A stretch of DNA of 64,000 nt from assembly GCA_963932545.1 (NCBI GenBank), contig CAWVRH010000012.1, positions 1-64,000 on the forward strand, read 5' to 3'. A model generated the notes under the pieces. That model was not told where the DNA came from. It saw nothing but the letters and a program-made list of their open reading frames with translations, and ran no database searches. Source of the DNA: UBA8337 sp963932545 (GTDB lineage Bacteria; Pseudomonadota; Alphaproteobacteria; RS24). Every line of letters starts with the position of its first letter. Position 1 is the stretch's first letter. The position numbers were made by a program, and so were the translations under genes. Below are positions 42,124 through 51,300 of this stretch, one piece after another.

Positions 42124-42602
42124 TTTTTCACCTTTTTGGAGGCGACAACGCGGTCATGCGCGTCTGATTTTGCGAGTAGGCGAATATGGTTTAAGCGGCC
42201 AGCGAAAGTGAAAAACAACATTACCATCACCGCCGCAACGGTAAGGCCAACGCCAAACTCGACCAATAGAATGCCCAAATGCTGCCCCGCGATTGGGTCG
42301 GCGGAAAGCGCGTTAAAGTTCAAAAAGTTTTCGCCCAACACCATGCCGCCAACGCCGGTGAAGCCATATATTAAAACCCCGCCGCAAATCCCGATGAGGT
42401 TATATTTGGCGGGCCAAACATGGCGCCCTTTGTTGAGGCCGAAAACGACGGCGTTGAGAACAAAAGCCGAGGCGAAAATAACGCCTGCCTGAAAGCCGCC
42501 GCCGGGGCCGTAGTCGCCATGAAATTGCACATAGAGCGCGAACAACATAACGGCGGGGATCATCACCTTGGCGACAACGCGAATGACAACATCATCCTGC
42601 AT
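42120..42602 (-). CDS. mrpB: Mrp-type antiporter subunit B
   Basis: 160 residues with four helices. VIRVVAKVMIPAVMLFALYVQFHGDYGPGGGFQAGVIFASAFVL is the MrpB (MnhB) hallmark, as is the NAVVFGLNKGR loop and the C-terminal GQHLGILLVEFGVGLTVAAVMVMLFF. Overlaps mrpC by 4 bp and the DUF4040 gene by 11 bp. Confidence 0.94.
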   Translation of the reverse strand: MQDDVVIRVVAKVMIPAVMLFALYVQFHGDYGPGGGFQAGVIFASAFVLNAVVFGLNKGRHVWPAKYNLIGICGGVLIYGFTGVGGMVLGENFLNFNALSADPIAGQHLGILLVEFGVGLTVAAVMVMLFFTFAGRLNHIRLLAKSDAHDRVVASKKVKK

Positions 42603-43173
42603 CTTGGCTCCCCTTCTTTTTGCGTTTTACTTTGGTCGATCTTTTGGGCGTGCGCGTATAGCCGCCAATAATCAGCAGGACCGCTAAAGCTGCGGTGAAA
42701 ACCACCAACGTCTCACCGAAAGTATCAAAGCTTCGATAGCTGGCCAGCACGGAGGTTACAATATTGGGCACCCCAATAACTTCCTCGCTACCGATAATAT
42801 ATTCCGGCGCCACATGATTATGTATCGGCGCTTTTGGGTCGCCAAAATCTGGCAAATCCGAGACCGCCACCGCCAGCAGCAATCCGGTCAGCGTGGCAAG
42901 AAACGCCGGCACCAAGGATATGGAGTGCGGTTTCTCTTCGGCCGGGACAAGAGATAAAGTCGCCAGTGCCAAAACAGTAGAGATGCCAGCGCCCACAGCC
43001 GCTTCGGTAAAGGCGACATCCACCGCATCCAGCACCACAAATTGGGCGGCGGCGACTAACGAAAAAGCACCCGATAACATCACCACGGCAAATAGCCGAT
43101 GCAAGCGCAAAGCCAGAATGGCAATCAGTGCCAAGAGCGCGATAAGCGAAGCATTAACCAGGAAGCCGGCCAT
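42592..43173 (-). CDS. DUF4040 (MbhD) plus MbhE-like protein, equals C-terminal part of MrpA
   Basis: 193 residues. The first half (MLSGAFSLVAAAQFVVLDAVDVAFTEAAVGAGISTVLALATL) is the DUF4040/MbhD module. The second half (PNIVTSVLASYRSFDTFGETLVVFTAALAVLLII) resembles MbhE. Together they match the C-terminal region of MrpA, here as a separate protein without its NuoL-like N-terminal domain. The gene lies between mrpG and mrpB, the same place as mbhD-mbhE in archaeal Mbh operons. It ends in a lysine-rich tail. Confidence 0.88.
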   Translation of the reverse strand: MAGFLVNASLIALLALIAILALRLHRLFAVVMLSGAFSLVAAAQFVVLDAVDVAFTEAAVGAGISTVLALATLSLVPAEEKPHSISLVPAFLATLTGLLLAVAVSDLPDFGDPKAPIHNHVAPEYIIGSEEVIGVPNIVTSVLASYRSFDTFGETLVVFTAALAVLLIIGGYTRTPKRSTKVKRKKKGSQDAG

Positions 43174-43505
43174 TATTTGCCTCCCCGTTTTTTCGATTTC
43201 ATCTCGCCCTCAACCCCGGAAACACGCGCCGCGCGCGCAATCGCATGGGTGGCAGTTGGGCTGGTCATCACCAATATAAACCCGATGAGCAGCAAGCGCA
43301 CGCTCACCGTCCAGTCGGGCGACAGCAGCAATAAGCCAAACAGAATAAGCCCCGCCCCGCCAGTATCGACGATGCCTGAGCCATGCATGCGTTGATAAAT
43401 ATCGCCCAAGCGCAACAGACCCAGCGCGCCAAGGATGACACCAAGGCTACCCAGCCCAAGGCTCATATAAGCAATAAATTCGACGCCTTGGGACAACCAG
43501 CTCAT
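43173..43505 (-). CDS. mrpG: Mrp-type antiporter subunit G
   Basis: 110 residues, three helices. LGSLGVILGALGLLRLGDIYQRMHGSGIVDTGGAGLILFGLLLL matches the MrpG pattern, where the usual motif is RLPDxYxRxHAATKxxTLG; here aspartate and glycine replace some positions. C-terminus is lysine-rich. Overlaps mrpF by 4 bp. Confidence 0.92.
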   Translation of the reverse strand: MSWLSQGVEFIAYMSLGLGSLGVILGALGLLRLGDIYQRMHGSGIVDTGGAGLILFGLLLLSPDWTVSVRLLLIGFILVMTSPTATHAIARAARVSGVEGEMKSKKRGGK

Positions 43506-43798
43506 GAGGCATCCTCATCGGAAGTCGGCAGTGCATGATCGCCGAGCGTGCCAAAGCGGAAGTATTTCAAAATCGCAATCGTGCCAATGAAATTAATCAG
43601 GGCATAGAGCAGCGCAATATCTAAAAACTCGGGGCGGCCATCGAAAAACCCATAAACCGATATTGCCAATACGGCCAAAGTGCCGACGGTGTTTACGGCC
43701 AAGACGCGGTCGAAAGGCGTCGGCCCCAAAGCGGCACGCGTGATGGCCAGAACAAAAGCCACGCCGAGCGCGAGGAGGGAGGCTGCCAAAAAGCTCAT
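43502..43798 (-). CDS. mrpF: Mrp-type antiporter subunit F
   Basis: 98 residues, three helices. RAALGPTPFDRVLAVNTVGTLAVLAISVYGFFDGRPEFLDIALLYALINFIGTIAILKYF is the MrpF pattern, with the conserved R-GPT-DRVLA segment. It overlaps mrpE and mrpG by 4 bp each. Confidence 0.93.
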   Translation of the reverse strand: MSFLAASLLALGVAFVLAITRAALGPTPFDRVLAVNTVGTLAVLAISVYGFFDGRPEFLDIALLYALINFIGTIAILKYFRFGTLGDHALPTSDEDAS

Positions 43799-44277
43799 GA
43801 TGCAGGCCCCTCTAAAGCGCTCACGCGGGTGTCCATTTCAGGGTCCTTCAGGCTTTCGGCAAACTCAGCCGTTAGCCCATGGACAAGAATGCTATTGTCA
43901 GATTCATCGACATCCACCGACACAGTGCCGGGCGTCAACGTAATAAAATTCGCGAAAGTCACAAGACCGACTGTGGTTTTTTGACTGGCGACCACGCGGG
44001 TCATATGCGGGTCTGCCAAGGCAGGGTTCAGAATAACTTTAACCACGGCCCAATTTGATTTGAGGATTTCCCAAGTCAGCCAAAGGGCGACTTTGGGGAG
44101 GCGCAAGAGCACGCCCATCGGCAGCCCTTCTTCGTCCAACACGCCCATGCGATGGGCAATCATCGAAACACCAAGCGAGCTGATAAACCCGAGTGAGATT
44201 AGTAAGCCAGTATAATGACCCGACAGCATCAGCCAAAGGCTGAACATAAGAGCAGTGGATATAGTTATCTGGCGCAT
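43795..44277 (-). CDS. mrpE: Mrp-type antiporter subunit E
   Basis: 160 residues from the ATG at 44277. FSLWLMLSGHYTGLLISLGFISSLGVSMIAHRMGV, LTWEILKSNWAVVKVIL and TFANFITLTPGTVSVDVD are MrpE hallmarks. Twelve further in-frame codons run upstream to an ATG at 44313, but these lie in an intrinsic terminator hairpin, so the later start is preferred; no clear Shine-Dalgarno serves either. First gene of the ten-gene operon. Confidence 0.9.
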   Translation of the reverse strand: MRQITISTALMFSLWLMLSGHYTGLLISLGFISSLGVSMIAHRMGVLDEEGLPMGVLLRLPKVALWLTWEILKSNWAVVKVILNPALADPHMTRVVASQKTTVGLVTFANFITLTPGTVSVDVDESDNSILVHGLTAEFAESLKDPEMDTRVSALEGPAS

Positions 44278-44280
44278 AAG

Positions 44281-44308
44281 AAAAAGGGCGCGTGTTGCCA
44301 CGCGCCCT
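44281..44308 (-). terminator. Intrinsic terminator between SDR gene and mrpE
   Basis: On the minus strand a 10-bp perfect stem (complement of 44299-44308 with 44285-44294) and a 4-nt loop are followed by five T. It ends the SDR transcript but sits only 4 nt before the mrpE start codon, leaving no room for a downstream promoter. Confidence 0.92.
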
Positions 44309-44316
44309 AACACTTT

Positions 44317-45228
44317 CTAGGCTTTGCTTGCGGCTTGAATAAGCTCAAACATACGGCCCGTTTGTTCACCACCCTGGAACAGGGCTTTGGAATCATCGTC
44401 TACCGTCGCAATGGTATCCCAATTAGCTGCCACATCTTCGGCGGTTGGGTTTTCGCCCAAATACATGCCTTTTGTTTCGACAATCGCTGCCGATGTATAG
44501 GCACCCGCACCGGCGCAAATAATTTTGCCAGTCGGGGCTGCTTCCGAAGCCATAAACACAACCGCAGGGGTTACGCGTTCTGGTGTCAGCATGTCTTCCA
44601 TTTCGGCAGGCATGAGATTTTCTGTCATGCGTGTCCAAGCCACAGGCGCCAAAGCGTTAATGTGGATATTGTCTTTTTGGCCTTCTAGCTTCAGCGTGTT
44701 CATGAAGCCGACAACGCCCAATTTGGCAGCGCCATAGTTGGACTGACCAAAGTTTCCGTAGAGACCGGAAGAAGAAGACGTGACCACGATGCGGCCATAG
44801 CCTTGTTCTTTCATAATCGGCCAAACCGCTTTGGTTGGCTTCATGGTGCCGAACAAATGAACGTCGACGACAAAGCTAAAGTCGCCAAATTCCATTTTGG
44901 CAAAGCTTTTGTCGCGCAAGACGCCCGCGTTGTTTACCAACACGTCGATGCGGCCATAAGCGTCCATGGTTTGTTGAATCATATTCGCGACGCCAGCGTC
45001 GTCAGTTACACTCGAACCATTGGCCATGGCTTCGCCACCGGCTGCTTTAATTTCCGCCACAACCGCTTCGGCTGCATCTGACGAACCGCCAGAGCCGTCC
45101 AACGTGCCGCCCAAATCATTGACCACGACTTTCGCGCCACGGCGTGCAAAATCCAGCGCATGGCTTTTGCCAAGCCCACCGCCTGCACCTGTTACAATCA
45201 CAACTTTATCTGTAAAATCCAAACTCAT
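44317..45228 (-). CDS. SDR-family oxidoreductase, MFE-2-like 3-hydroxyacyl-CoA dehydrogenase type
   Basis: 303 residues. TGAGGGLGKSHALDFARRGAKVVVNDLGG is the NAD-binding glycine motif with the long adenine loop seen in the (3R)-hydroxyacyl-CoA dehydrogenase domain of MFE-2. VNNAGVLRD and the catalytic YGAAKLG follow, with serines (VTSSSS) upstream of the tyrosine. The C-terminal extension past 250 residues also fits MFE-2-like SDRs. AAGGAG before the ATG at 45228 excludes the upstream in-frame start. It probably oxidises 3-hydroxyacyl-CoA in the same degradative network as the acyl-CoA dehydrogenases. Confidence 0.88.
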   Translation of the reverse strand: MSLDFTDKVVIVTGAGGGLGKSHALDFARRGAKVVVNDLGGTLDGSGGSSDAAEAVVAEIKAAGGEAMANGSSVTDDAGVANMIQQTMDAYGRIDVLVNNAGVLRDKSFAKMEFGDFSFVVDVHLFGTMKPTKAVWPIMKEQGYGRIVVTSSSSGLYGNFGQSNYGAAKLGVVGFMNTLKLEGQKDNIHINALAPVAWTRMTENLMPAEMEDMLTPERVTPAVVFMASEAAPTGKIICAGAGAYTSAAIVETKGMYLGENPTAEDVAANWDTIATVDDDSKALFQGGEQTGRMFELIQAASKA

Positions 45229-45246
45229 TTTCGACTCCTTAAATGG

Positions 45247-45277
45247 AAAAAAACCTGTCTTGTTGTGCCTCACAGGT
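45247..45277 (-). terminator. Intrinsic terminator between LLM oxidoreductase and SDR gene
   Basis: On the minus strand ACCTGT (45277-45272) pairs with ACAGGT (45258-45253) around a 13-nt loop and runs into seven T. It should stop transcripts from the LLM gene. Confidence 0.65.
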
Positions 45278-45290
45278 GGCTTTGGGTCAA
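45262..45290 (-). promoter_or_regulatory. Possible SDR promoter overlapping the terminator
   Basis: On the minus strand TTGACC (45290-45285), a 17-bp spacer and CACAAC (45267-45262) give a plausible sigma-70-like promoter for the SDR gene. The predicted start near 45255 falls inside the terminator's right arm, so an mRNA from here would not form the hairpin. The -10 match is weak (3 of 6). Confidence 0.35.
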
Positions 45291-45319
45291 GCGAGTTTGG
45301 TGGCTTTTTCGTGGGCTGT

Positions 45320-46408
45320 TTATTGTGCCGCAGTCAGGTTTTGCTCGAGGCTGGAAGGCGCGTTATCCGTGCCTTGTAAGCCTGCCGCCTTGGCCAATAA
45401 TTCGTAAGAGCGTTTGCGCGCTTGCAAATCTGGGATGAGCGTCAAAGCAAACACTTCATCTATATTATGGCTTTCCACCATGTCGTTTAATTGCGTCATT
45501 ACTTTATCGGGCGTGCCGGTGAGGCTGCGCGCTTCGAGTTGGGCTAAAATTTGGGCGTCTTGCGGGGTTACTTGCCAATCTTGCGCCTCGTCTAACGTCG
45601 GGAAGCGGCCGGCTTTATTTTGCATCAATTGACTGGCCCAAATATTGCGCGGACGGGCAAAATAATCGGCTTCTTCTTGCGTCTCGGCCACCAAAACAGA
45701 AGCAGCCAGGGCCACTCTCGAGGTGTCGTTTTGGCGCGATGCTTTGAAATTCGCACGATAGGCAGATAGGGCGCTATCTAAATTGTCTGGATTGATAAAA
45801 TGCGCATAGACATAAGGCAGCCCGTGTTGTGCTGCATGAATGGCGCCATCGCCGCCTGAGCCTAACATCCAAACCGGAACTTGTTCGTCGCCCATAGGTT
45901 GCGCATGCAAGCCTTGGTAGGGATGCTCATCTGGAAAGCCGCCTGCGTCGCCAGATAGGCCATTGGCGTCTTCTAAAAATTGCATCAGCATTTCTAATTG
46001 CTGCGGAAAAACCTCTGACGGCCAGGCTTTCGGCCCCGGCTGCAAAGCGGCGGATGTGCGCATGTCGCCACCCGGTGCGCGGCCAAGGCCAAGGTCAATG
46101 CGCCCCGGCGCGAGGGCAGCCAGCATCCGAAATTGTTCGGCTACTTTGAGCGGGCTGTAATGCGGCAACATAATGCCGCCCGAGCCGATGGATAAGTTTT
46201 GGGTGCGTGCGGCAATATGGCTGATGAGAATCTCTGGCGCGGCGCCCGCAAAAGAAGATGTGTTGTGGTGTTCCGCCAGCCAAAAGCGCGAATAGCCCAA
46301 TGTGTCTAAATGTTCGGCCAAGGCCACTGTTTCGGCCACGGCTTGAGCCGGGCTGGTGTTGGTAACAATGGCAGACTGGTCTAGCGCGTTAAGTAAAAAT
46401 TGGCTCAT
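45320..46408 (-). CDS. LLM-class flavin-dependent oxidoreductase (luciferase-like)
   Basis: 362 residues from the ATG at 46408 with AAGG upstream. NTSPAQAVAETVALAEHLDTLGYSRFWLAEHHNTSSFAGAAPEILISHIAARTQNLSIGSGGIMLPHYSPLKVAEQFRML is the MsnO8/YhbW-like bacterial luciferase-family pattern, with the GSGGIMLPHYSPLKVAE flavin-site region. The fold is a TIM barrel using FMNH2 or F420-type flavin. It was probably monooxygenating an organic substrate, but no substrate can be named. Confidence 0.9.
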   Translation of the reverse strand: MSQFLLNALDQSAIVTNTSPAQAVAETVALAEHLDTLGYSRFWLAEHHNTSSFAGAAPEILISHIAARTQNLSIGSGGIMLPHYSPLKVAEQFRMLAALAPGRIDLGLGRAPGGDMRTSAALQPGPKAWPSEVFPQQLEMLMQFLEDANGLSGDAGGFPDEHPYQGLHAQPMGDEQVPVWMLGSGGDGAIHAAQHGLPYVYAHFINPDNLDSALSAYRANFKASRQNDTSRVALAASVLVAETQEEADYFARPRNIWASQLMQNKAGRFPTLDEAQDWQVTPQDAQILAQLEARSLTGTPDKVMTQLNDMVESHNIDEVFALTLIPDLQARKRSYELLAKAAGLQGTDNAPSSLEQNLTAAQ

Positions 46409-46575
46409 AAACCTTAGTTTAGCCAATCGATGCGCGTCTGGCCAGCAACTTGATGGGGCCGATTAGAACAGAGTTTGGTCATAAAGTTGTGTGTGGGGCG
46501 AGATTCTGCTTGCCGCCTGCAGGCGAGTGGCTAATATTCGACGCCATCAGGTTCGGTTTAGGGAGACGACAAGCC

Positions 46576-48282
46576 ATGTATGCAGAATTAAAACAAGTGC
46601 GCGATCAAATGACAGGCCCGGAGAGCATGTTTGCGATCAGTGATATTGAAATTCGCGGTCAAACGCTGAAAACTTTCACCAATGCACCGCCATCGCTTCG
46701 CGAAGTCTGGGCGCTTTCTGCCATGGGACACGCCGATAAAACCTATCTCGTATATGAAAACGAAACCTGGACGTACACGCAGGCCTATGCCGAAAGCGCG
46801 CGCGTCGCCGCTTGGATGTTCGACAATGGTATCAAACAAGGCGACCGCGTCGCTTTGGCTTTCCGCAATTATCCAGAATGGATGCTGCTTTACTGGGCGC
46901 TAACCTCTGTTGGCATCACGGTTGTGGGCATGAACGCTTGGTGGGTAACCGACGAAATGCAATATGGCCTGCAAGACAGCGCGCCTAAAGCTTTCATTGG
47001 CGATGTCGAGCGTCTGCAGCGCATCTTGCCGATCCGCGATCAATTCCCGGATATGAAACTTATTGGCCTGCGTTTGCCAGAGCCGATTGATGGCGTGATT
47101 GACTATGCCGAGTTGAAAAACCACGCTGGCGAGATGCCAGAGGTGAGCATTGATGGCGACGAAGATGCCTGCATTTTCTATACGTCGGGCACAACCGGGC
47201 GTCCAAAAGGCGCCCAGCTAACGCAACGTGGCTGCGTGTTGAACCTGATGAGCGTGGCCTTCATGTCGGCGGCTTCCAACATGGCAGAAGCGGTGGAAGC
47301 TGGCACGGTCGACCAAATTCCAGAGCCAGGCACAGCCCCCGGGCCGATTATGTTGGTGACCACACCGATGTTCCATGTGACGGCCAATAACTGTGTTTCT
47401 CAGCCTTGCACCATGGGCGGCGGCACGCTTATTTTCATGTATAAATGGGATGCGGGCGAAGCGCTGAAAATTGTCGATAAATATAAAGTAACCAATTTGA
47501 GCGGCGTGCCTGTGATGGCGCGCGAAATTATCGCGCATCCAGATTTTGCCAAATATGACACTTCGTCTTTGGTAACTTTGGGCGGCGGTGGCGCGCAATT
47601 GCAACCCGACTTGGTTGGTAAAATTGACGAAGCTCTTGAAAATGGCCAAGCCAACACGGGCTATGGCATGACCGAGACCTGCGGTTTGATTACCGCCGTT
47701 GTTGGTAAATATTTCCTCGATAAGCCAGACAGCTGCGGCCCGCTTGTGCCAACCATGATTGGCAAAGTTATCGATGCCGATGGCAATGATTTGCCAGAGG
47801 GCACGGTCGGCGAGCTATGCGTCAAAGGTGGCAATGTCATTAAGGGCTATCTGAACCGCGAAGAAGCCACGGCCGAAAGCATTCAAGACGGTTGGCTGCG
47901 CACGGGCGATATTGCACGCATCGACGAAGAAGGCTTTGTGTTCATCGTCGACCGCGCCAAAGATATGGTTTTGCGCGGTGGCGAAAACATTTATTGCGCC
48001 GAAGTAGAGAGCGCCGTGTTCAAACATGATGCGGTTGCCGAATGCACAGTATTTGGTGTGGAAGACGAGCGCCTTGGCGAAGAAGTGGGCATTGCGATTG
48101 TTGTGGCAGAGGGCGAAACTTTGACCGCCGATGCCATTCGCGAACATTGCTCTAAACTATTGGCAAGTTTCAAAATCCCACGGTATATCTGGTTGCGCAC
48201 GGAGAAATTGCCACGCAATGCCAGTGGTAAGTTTTTGAAACGCGAATTGCGCGATACGCTAGATCCAGCGGACGCAAGCTAA
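46576..48282 (+). CDS. Long-chain/medium-chain fatty acid-CoA ligase
   Basis: 568 residues from the ATG at 46576, with GGGAGA upstream; the longer upstream frame lacks support. Adenylation motifs: FYTSGTTGRPKGAQLTQRG (P-loop), GYGMTETCG, GWLRTGDIARIDEEGF and DRAKDMVLRGGENIYCAEVE (hinge), and the C-terminal lysine motif LPRNASGKFLKREL. All catalytic elements are intact. It makes acyl-CoA in the cytoplasm for degradation. Chain-length preference unknown. Confidence 0.93.
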   Translation: MYAELKQVRDQMTGPESMFAISDIEIRGQTLKTFTNAPPSLREVWALSAMGHADKTYLVYENETWTYTQAYAESARVAAWMFDNGIKQGDRVALAFRNYPEWMLLYWALTSVGITVVGMNAWWVTDEMQYGLQDSAPKAFIGDVERLQRILPIRDQFPDMKLIGLRLPEPIDGVIDYAELKNHAGEMPEVSIDGDEDACIFYTSGTTGRPKGAQLTQRGCVLNLMSVAFMSAASNMAEAVEAGTVDQIPEPGTAPGPIMLVTTPMFHVTANNCVSQPCTMGGGTLIFMYKWDAGEALKIVDKYKVTNLSGVPVMAREIIAHPDFAKYDTSSLVTLGGGGAQLQPDLVGKIDEALENGQANTGYGMTETCGLITAVVGKYFLDKPDSCGPLVPTMIGKVIDADGNDLPEGTVGELCVKGGNVIKGYLNREEATAESIQDGWLRTGDIARIDEEGFVFIVDRAKDMVLRGGENIYCAEVESAVFKHDAVAECTVFGVEDERLGEEVGIAIVVAEGETLTADAIREHCSKLLASFKIPRYIWLRTEKLPRNASGKFLKRELRDTLDPADAS

Positions 48283-48318
48283 CAAACGCCGCTGAAGCGG
48301 CAGGATTCGAGGAAAAGC

Positions 48319-51300
48319 GTGACTTTAAAAGCTCGTCTATTGACATCTGTCTTTGTGCTACCGCTAAGCGGTTGGCTCATGCTTGCGCCCGCTTCGGCCT
48401 TCGACGTGACGGGAGATGAAGCCGACGCGGAAGCGACCACCGAGCAAATTATTTTGGAGGACACGGACACGAGCGATGTTCAAAGCATTATCATCGATGG
48501 CACGCCTTCCAACCCAGCCGGGCAAGCGGCTTTATTGATAACGGACGACCAAGTCGTCACCGTTAACGGAACGATTCGGGTGCGCGATCGCGATGACGAT
48601 GGTGAGCTTACGCCATTGCAAAACGGTATTGCGGTTAAGGTTGGCATTGCTCTATCGGCTGGCGAGCTGCGATTGAAATCGGGCGCCAATCTGAGTGTTT
48701 TGGAAATTCAAGGGCCAGAATATGATGGCGATGAAGATGGACTTCCAGATGCAAATGACACAGATGAAGATGGTATCGTCGAAGGCCCGTTGGCCTTGGG
48801 TGGCGCGAAGCGTCGCATCGGGGTTTGGGTGGCAGAATCTATCACGGGCAACCTCATTGGGGAGAGCGGTTCTAGCATAAGAATAGAGGGTATGGGCGGA
48901 ACCGATGCTTCGAATAACATCATTGCGGGCATTATGTTGCAAGCTGATTTGAACGGCAACCTGGACCTTTCAACCCGCATTGATGCGATTGGCGATAACG
49001 CTCGCGGCGTGAATATTAACAATACGATTGACGGCAATTACCGCCAGCGCGGCGATATTGACGTGCGCGGCGAGGGCGGCGTTGGCATTGATTTAGACGG
49101 GGCCATAACCGGATCTTTGCTGATTGAATCACTGGTCAATGCAACAGGCTATTCGACCGCTCCGACCCCCCAACGCGGGGTCGACGAGAGCGAGCTAACC
49201 GCAGATGAGAGCAATGCCAATGCCAATGAAAGACGCCGTGGTGGCTCGGCCATTGATGTGGCGGCCAATGTTTCGGGCGGCATTTTAATCAATGGCTCCC
49301 TCAACACCATACAAACCCCAAGCGAAACGCAAGCGCTGGCGGACATTGCTGAGGCGCGCACCGATGACGACGGTAATTTGGTCGATATTACGGCGCAAAA
49401 AACATTGCCTTTCCATTTTGATGCCAACCGCGCCTCCGGGCGGGTGACGACTTATGGCGAAGCGTCGGGCGAAGCCGCGCTTAAAATTTCTTCCACGATT
49501 AGTAGTCTCACGGGCTCAACCTTAGAAACCTTTTTGGATACAACCAATGATGACGGCGAGGCCGTACCCGAAGAAGACACCGATCCCCAGCTTGATGTTT
49601 ATGACAGCACGCGCGAGTTTTTCTATTCCCACGGCCTGATGAACCGCGGCACGATTGCCGCCAATAGCTGGTACGACGGCTTTAAAGCCGATGCCGTGCG
49701 CGTCGAAGCAGGCGCCACGATTCATGGCGGTATTTACAATAGCGGAAGCATTTCTGCCACCGCCTATAATGGCGACGCCACAGCTTTGGGGCTGAACGCT
49801 GGCGCCCTCAACGACGGGCTTCGCAGTGACAGTTCGATTTTGCTAAATGAAGGCACAATTTCCGCCAGCGTGTCGACGCATACGGGCTCGGATAGTACGA
49901 AGACGAAATCTTCAAACACCGCCACCGCCATTGTGTTGGCGGATGGCGTGGCGCCAGCGGGCGGGTTGATTTTGAACCGAGGTACGATTTTCGCCAGCTC
50001 CAACCATATCACCGCAGCCACCGACGATGCGGCCGCGACCAGCGTGTTGGGCGAGCATGCGATTGCCTTGGATGTATCGGCCGTGACCTCCGCTTTACAT
50101 ATCACGCAGAGCATGCGCCAAGCCGATGCTCTGCTCAGCTCGGGCGCCAATTCGAACACCAACCCGTATCTTAACGGCGGGGATTTAGATATCGACCGTA
50201 CCGGCAATATTGGCGAGAATGATGACGGCAACGCGATTAATATTGCCGATGGGAAAATCGACACGCGCGATATCGCAGCGCCCAGTATTACCGGTGATAT
50301 TCGGTTTGGTTCCGGCGCCAATGAGTTCCGGCTTTTGGCGGGTACGATGACGGGCGACATTGATTTTGCGGGTGGCGCTGATGAATTGTTTATCGGCAAT
50401 TCGATGGAAGATGACGCCAACTCAAATGACGGTATCGAGGGCAATGAGTATACCGCGCCGATTACCAGTTTCTCTGGAACCATTCAAAATGGTGCTAGCT
50501 CGGATTTGACCATCACCCTTGGAGGGCAAACGGCTATCACGGCAGAGAAAACAAGACTGCATTTCATTGGCCAAGAAGGGCGAGATTTAAATGCCGATGG
50601 CGACGATGCCGATGTCGGCGAAGACCTAGAAGGTCTTGATGTCGCTTCCCTGACGCTCGGCGAAAAAGCTGATTTGCGCTTTACTATTTCCCCCGAGTTC
50701 CTAAACGGCGCTATTTTAGATGTAACCACCTTATCCATAGGCGCGGACGCCACCATCTCGCCTTTCATCACAAGCCTGCCAGGGTTGGATGAAAATGGGG
50801 ATTTTATAACTCGCACCGTCAAGCTCATCGAGTCGAGTTCAGATTTGAGCGGTCTCAGCAGCAGCATCAGCGACAGTTTGCTGGAAGAGGGCCATCCCTA
50901 TATTTACAATGTCTCTTTAGCGGTAGATACAACGGAGAGTAAGCATGCGATTAAGGCGGACTTTGCAATCAAATCAGCAAGTGAACTTGGTTTGAATGCA
51001 ACCGAGGCCTCAGCTTGGCCTGCTGTTATCAGTCACTTCCGCTCCGATGAAACGCTAGAGGCGCTACTCAGTCTGATTACCGATGGCGACGAGTTTGCCG
51101 CTTATTATGATCAATTGCTCCCCCAATATGGCGATGGAACGATGAAGCAATTGGCTAGCCTGAGCGACGCCGCAACGGGTGCCGTCGGTCAGCATTTGCA
51201 AATTGTAGGTGCCGGTGGGCGTCGCGATGGCGATGGCTGGTTGCAGCAATTTGGCGACTATCGCAAGCAAGATTCAACCCTCGAAACAGATACCGTCAGC

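Noticed and set aside
36835..44277. A complex I (Nuo) operon
   Set aside because: No peripheral-arm subunits (NuoB-G, I) or NuoH are present; E, F and G are Mrp-specific subunits.
48288..48301. Hairpin after the acyl-CoA ligase as a terminator
   Set aside because: A 5-bp stem (GCCGC/GCGGC) without a T-tract is too weak, so the autotransporter could be cotranscribed.
49764..50483. A 239-codon open frame antisense to the autotransporter
   Set aside because: A by-product of the biased composition of the passenger repeats; low-complexity Ser/Pro-rich translation.
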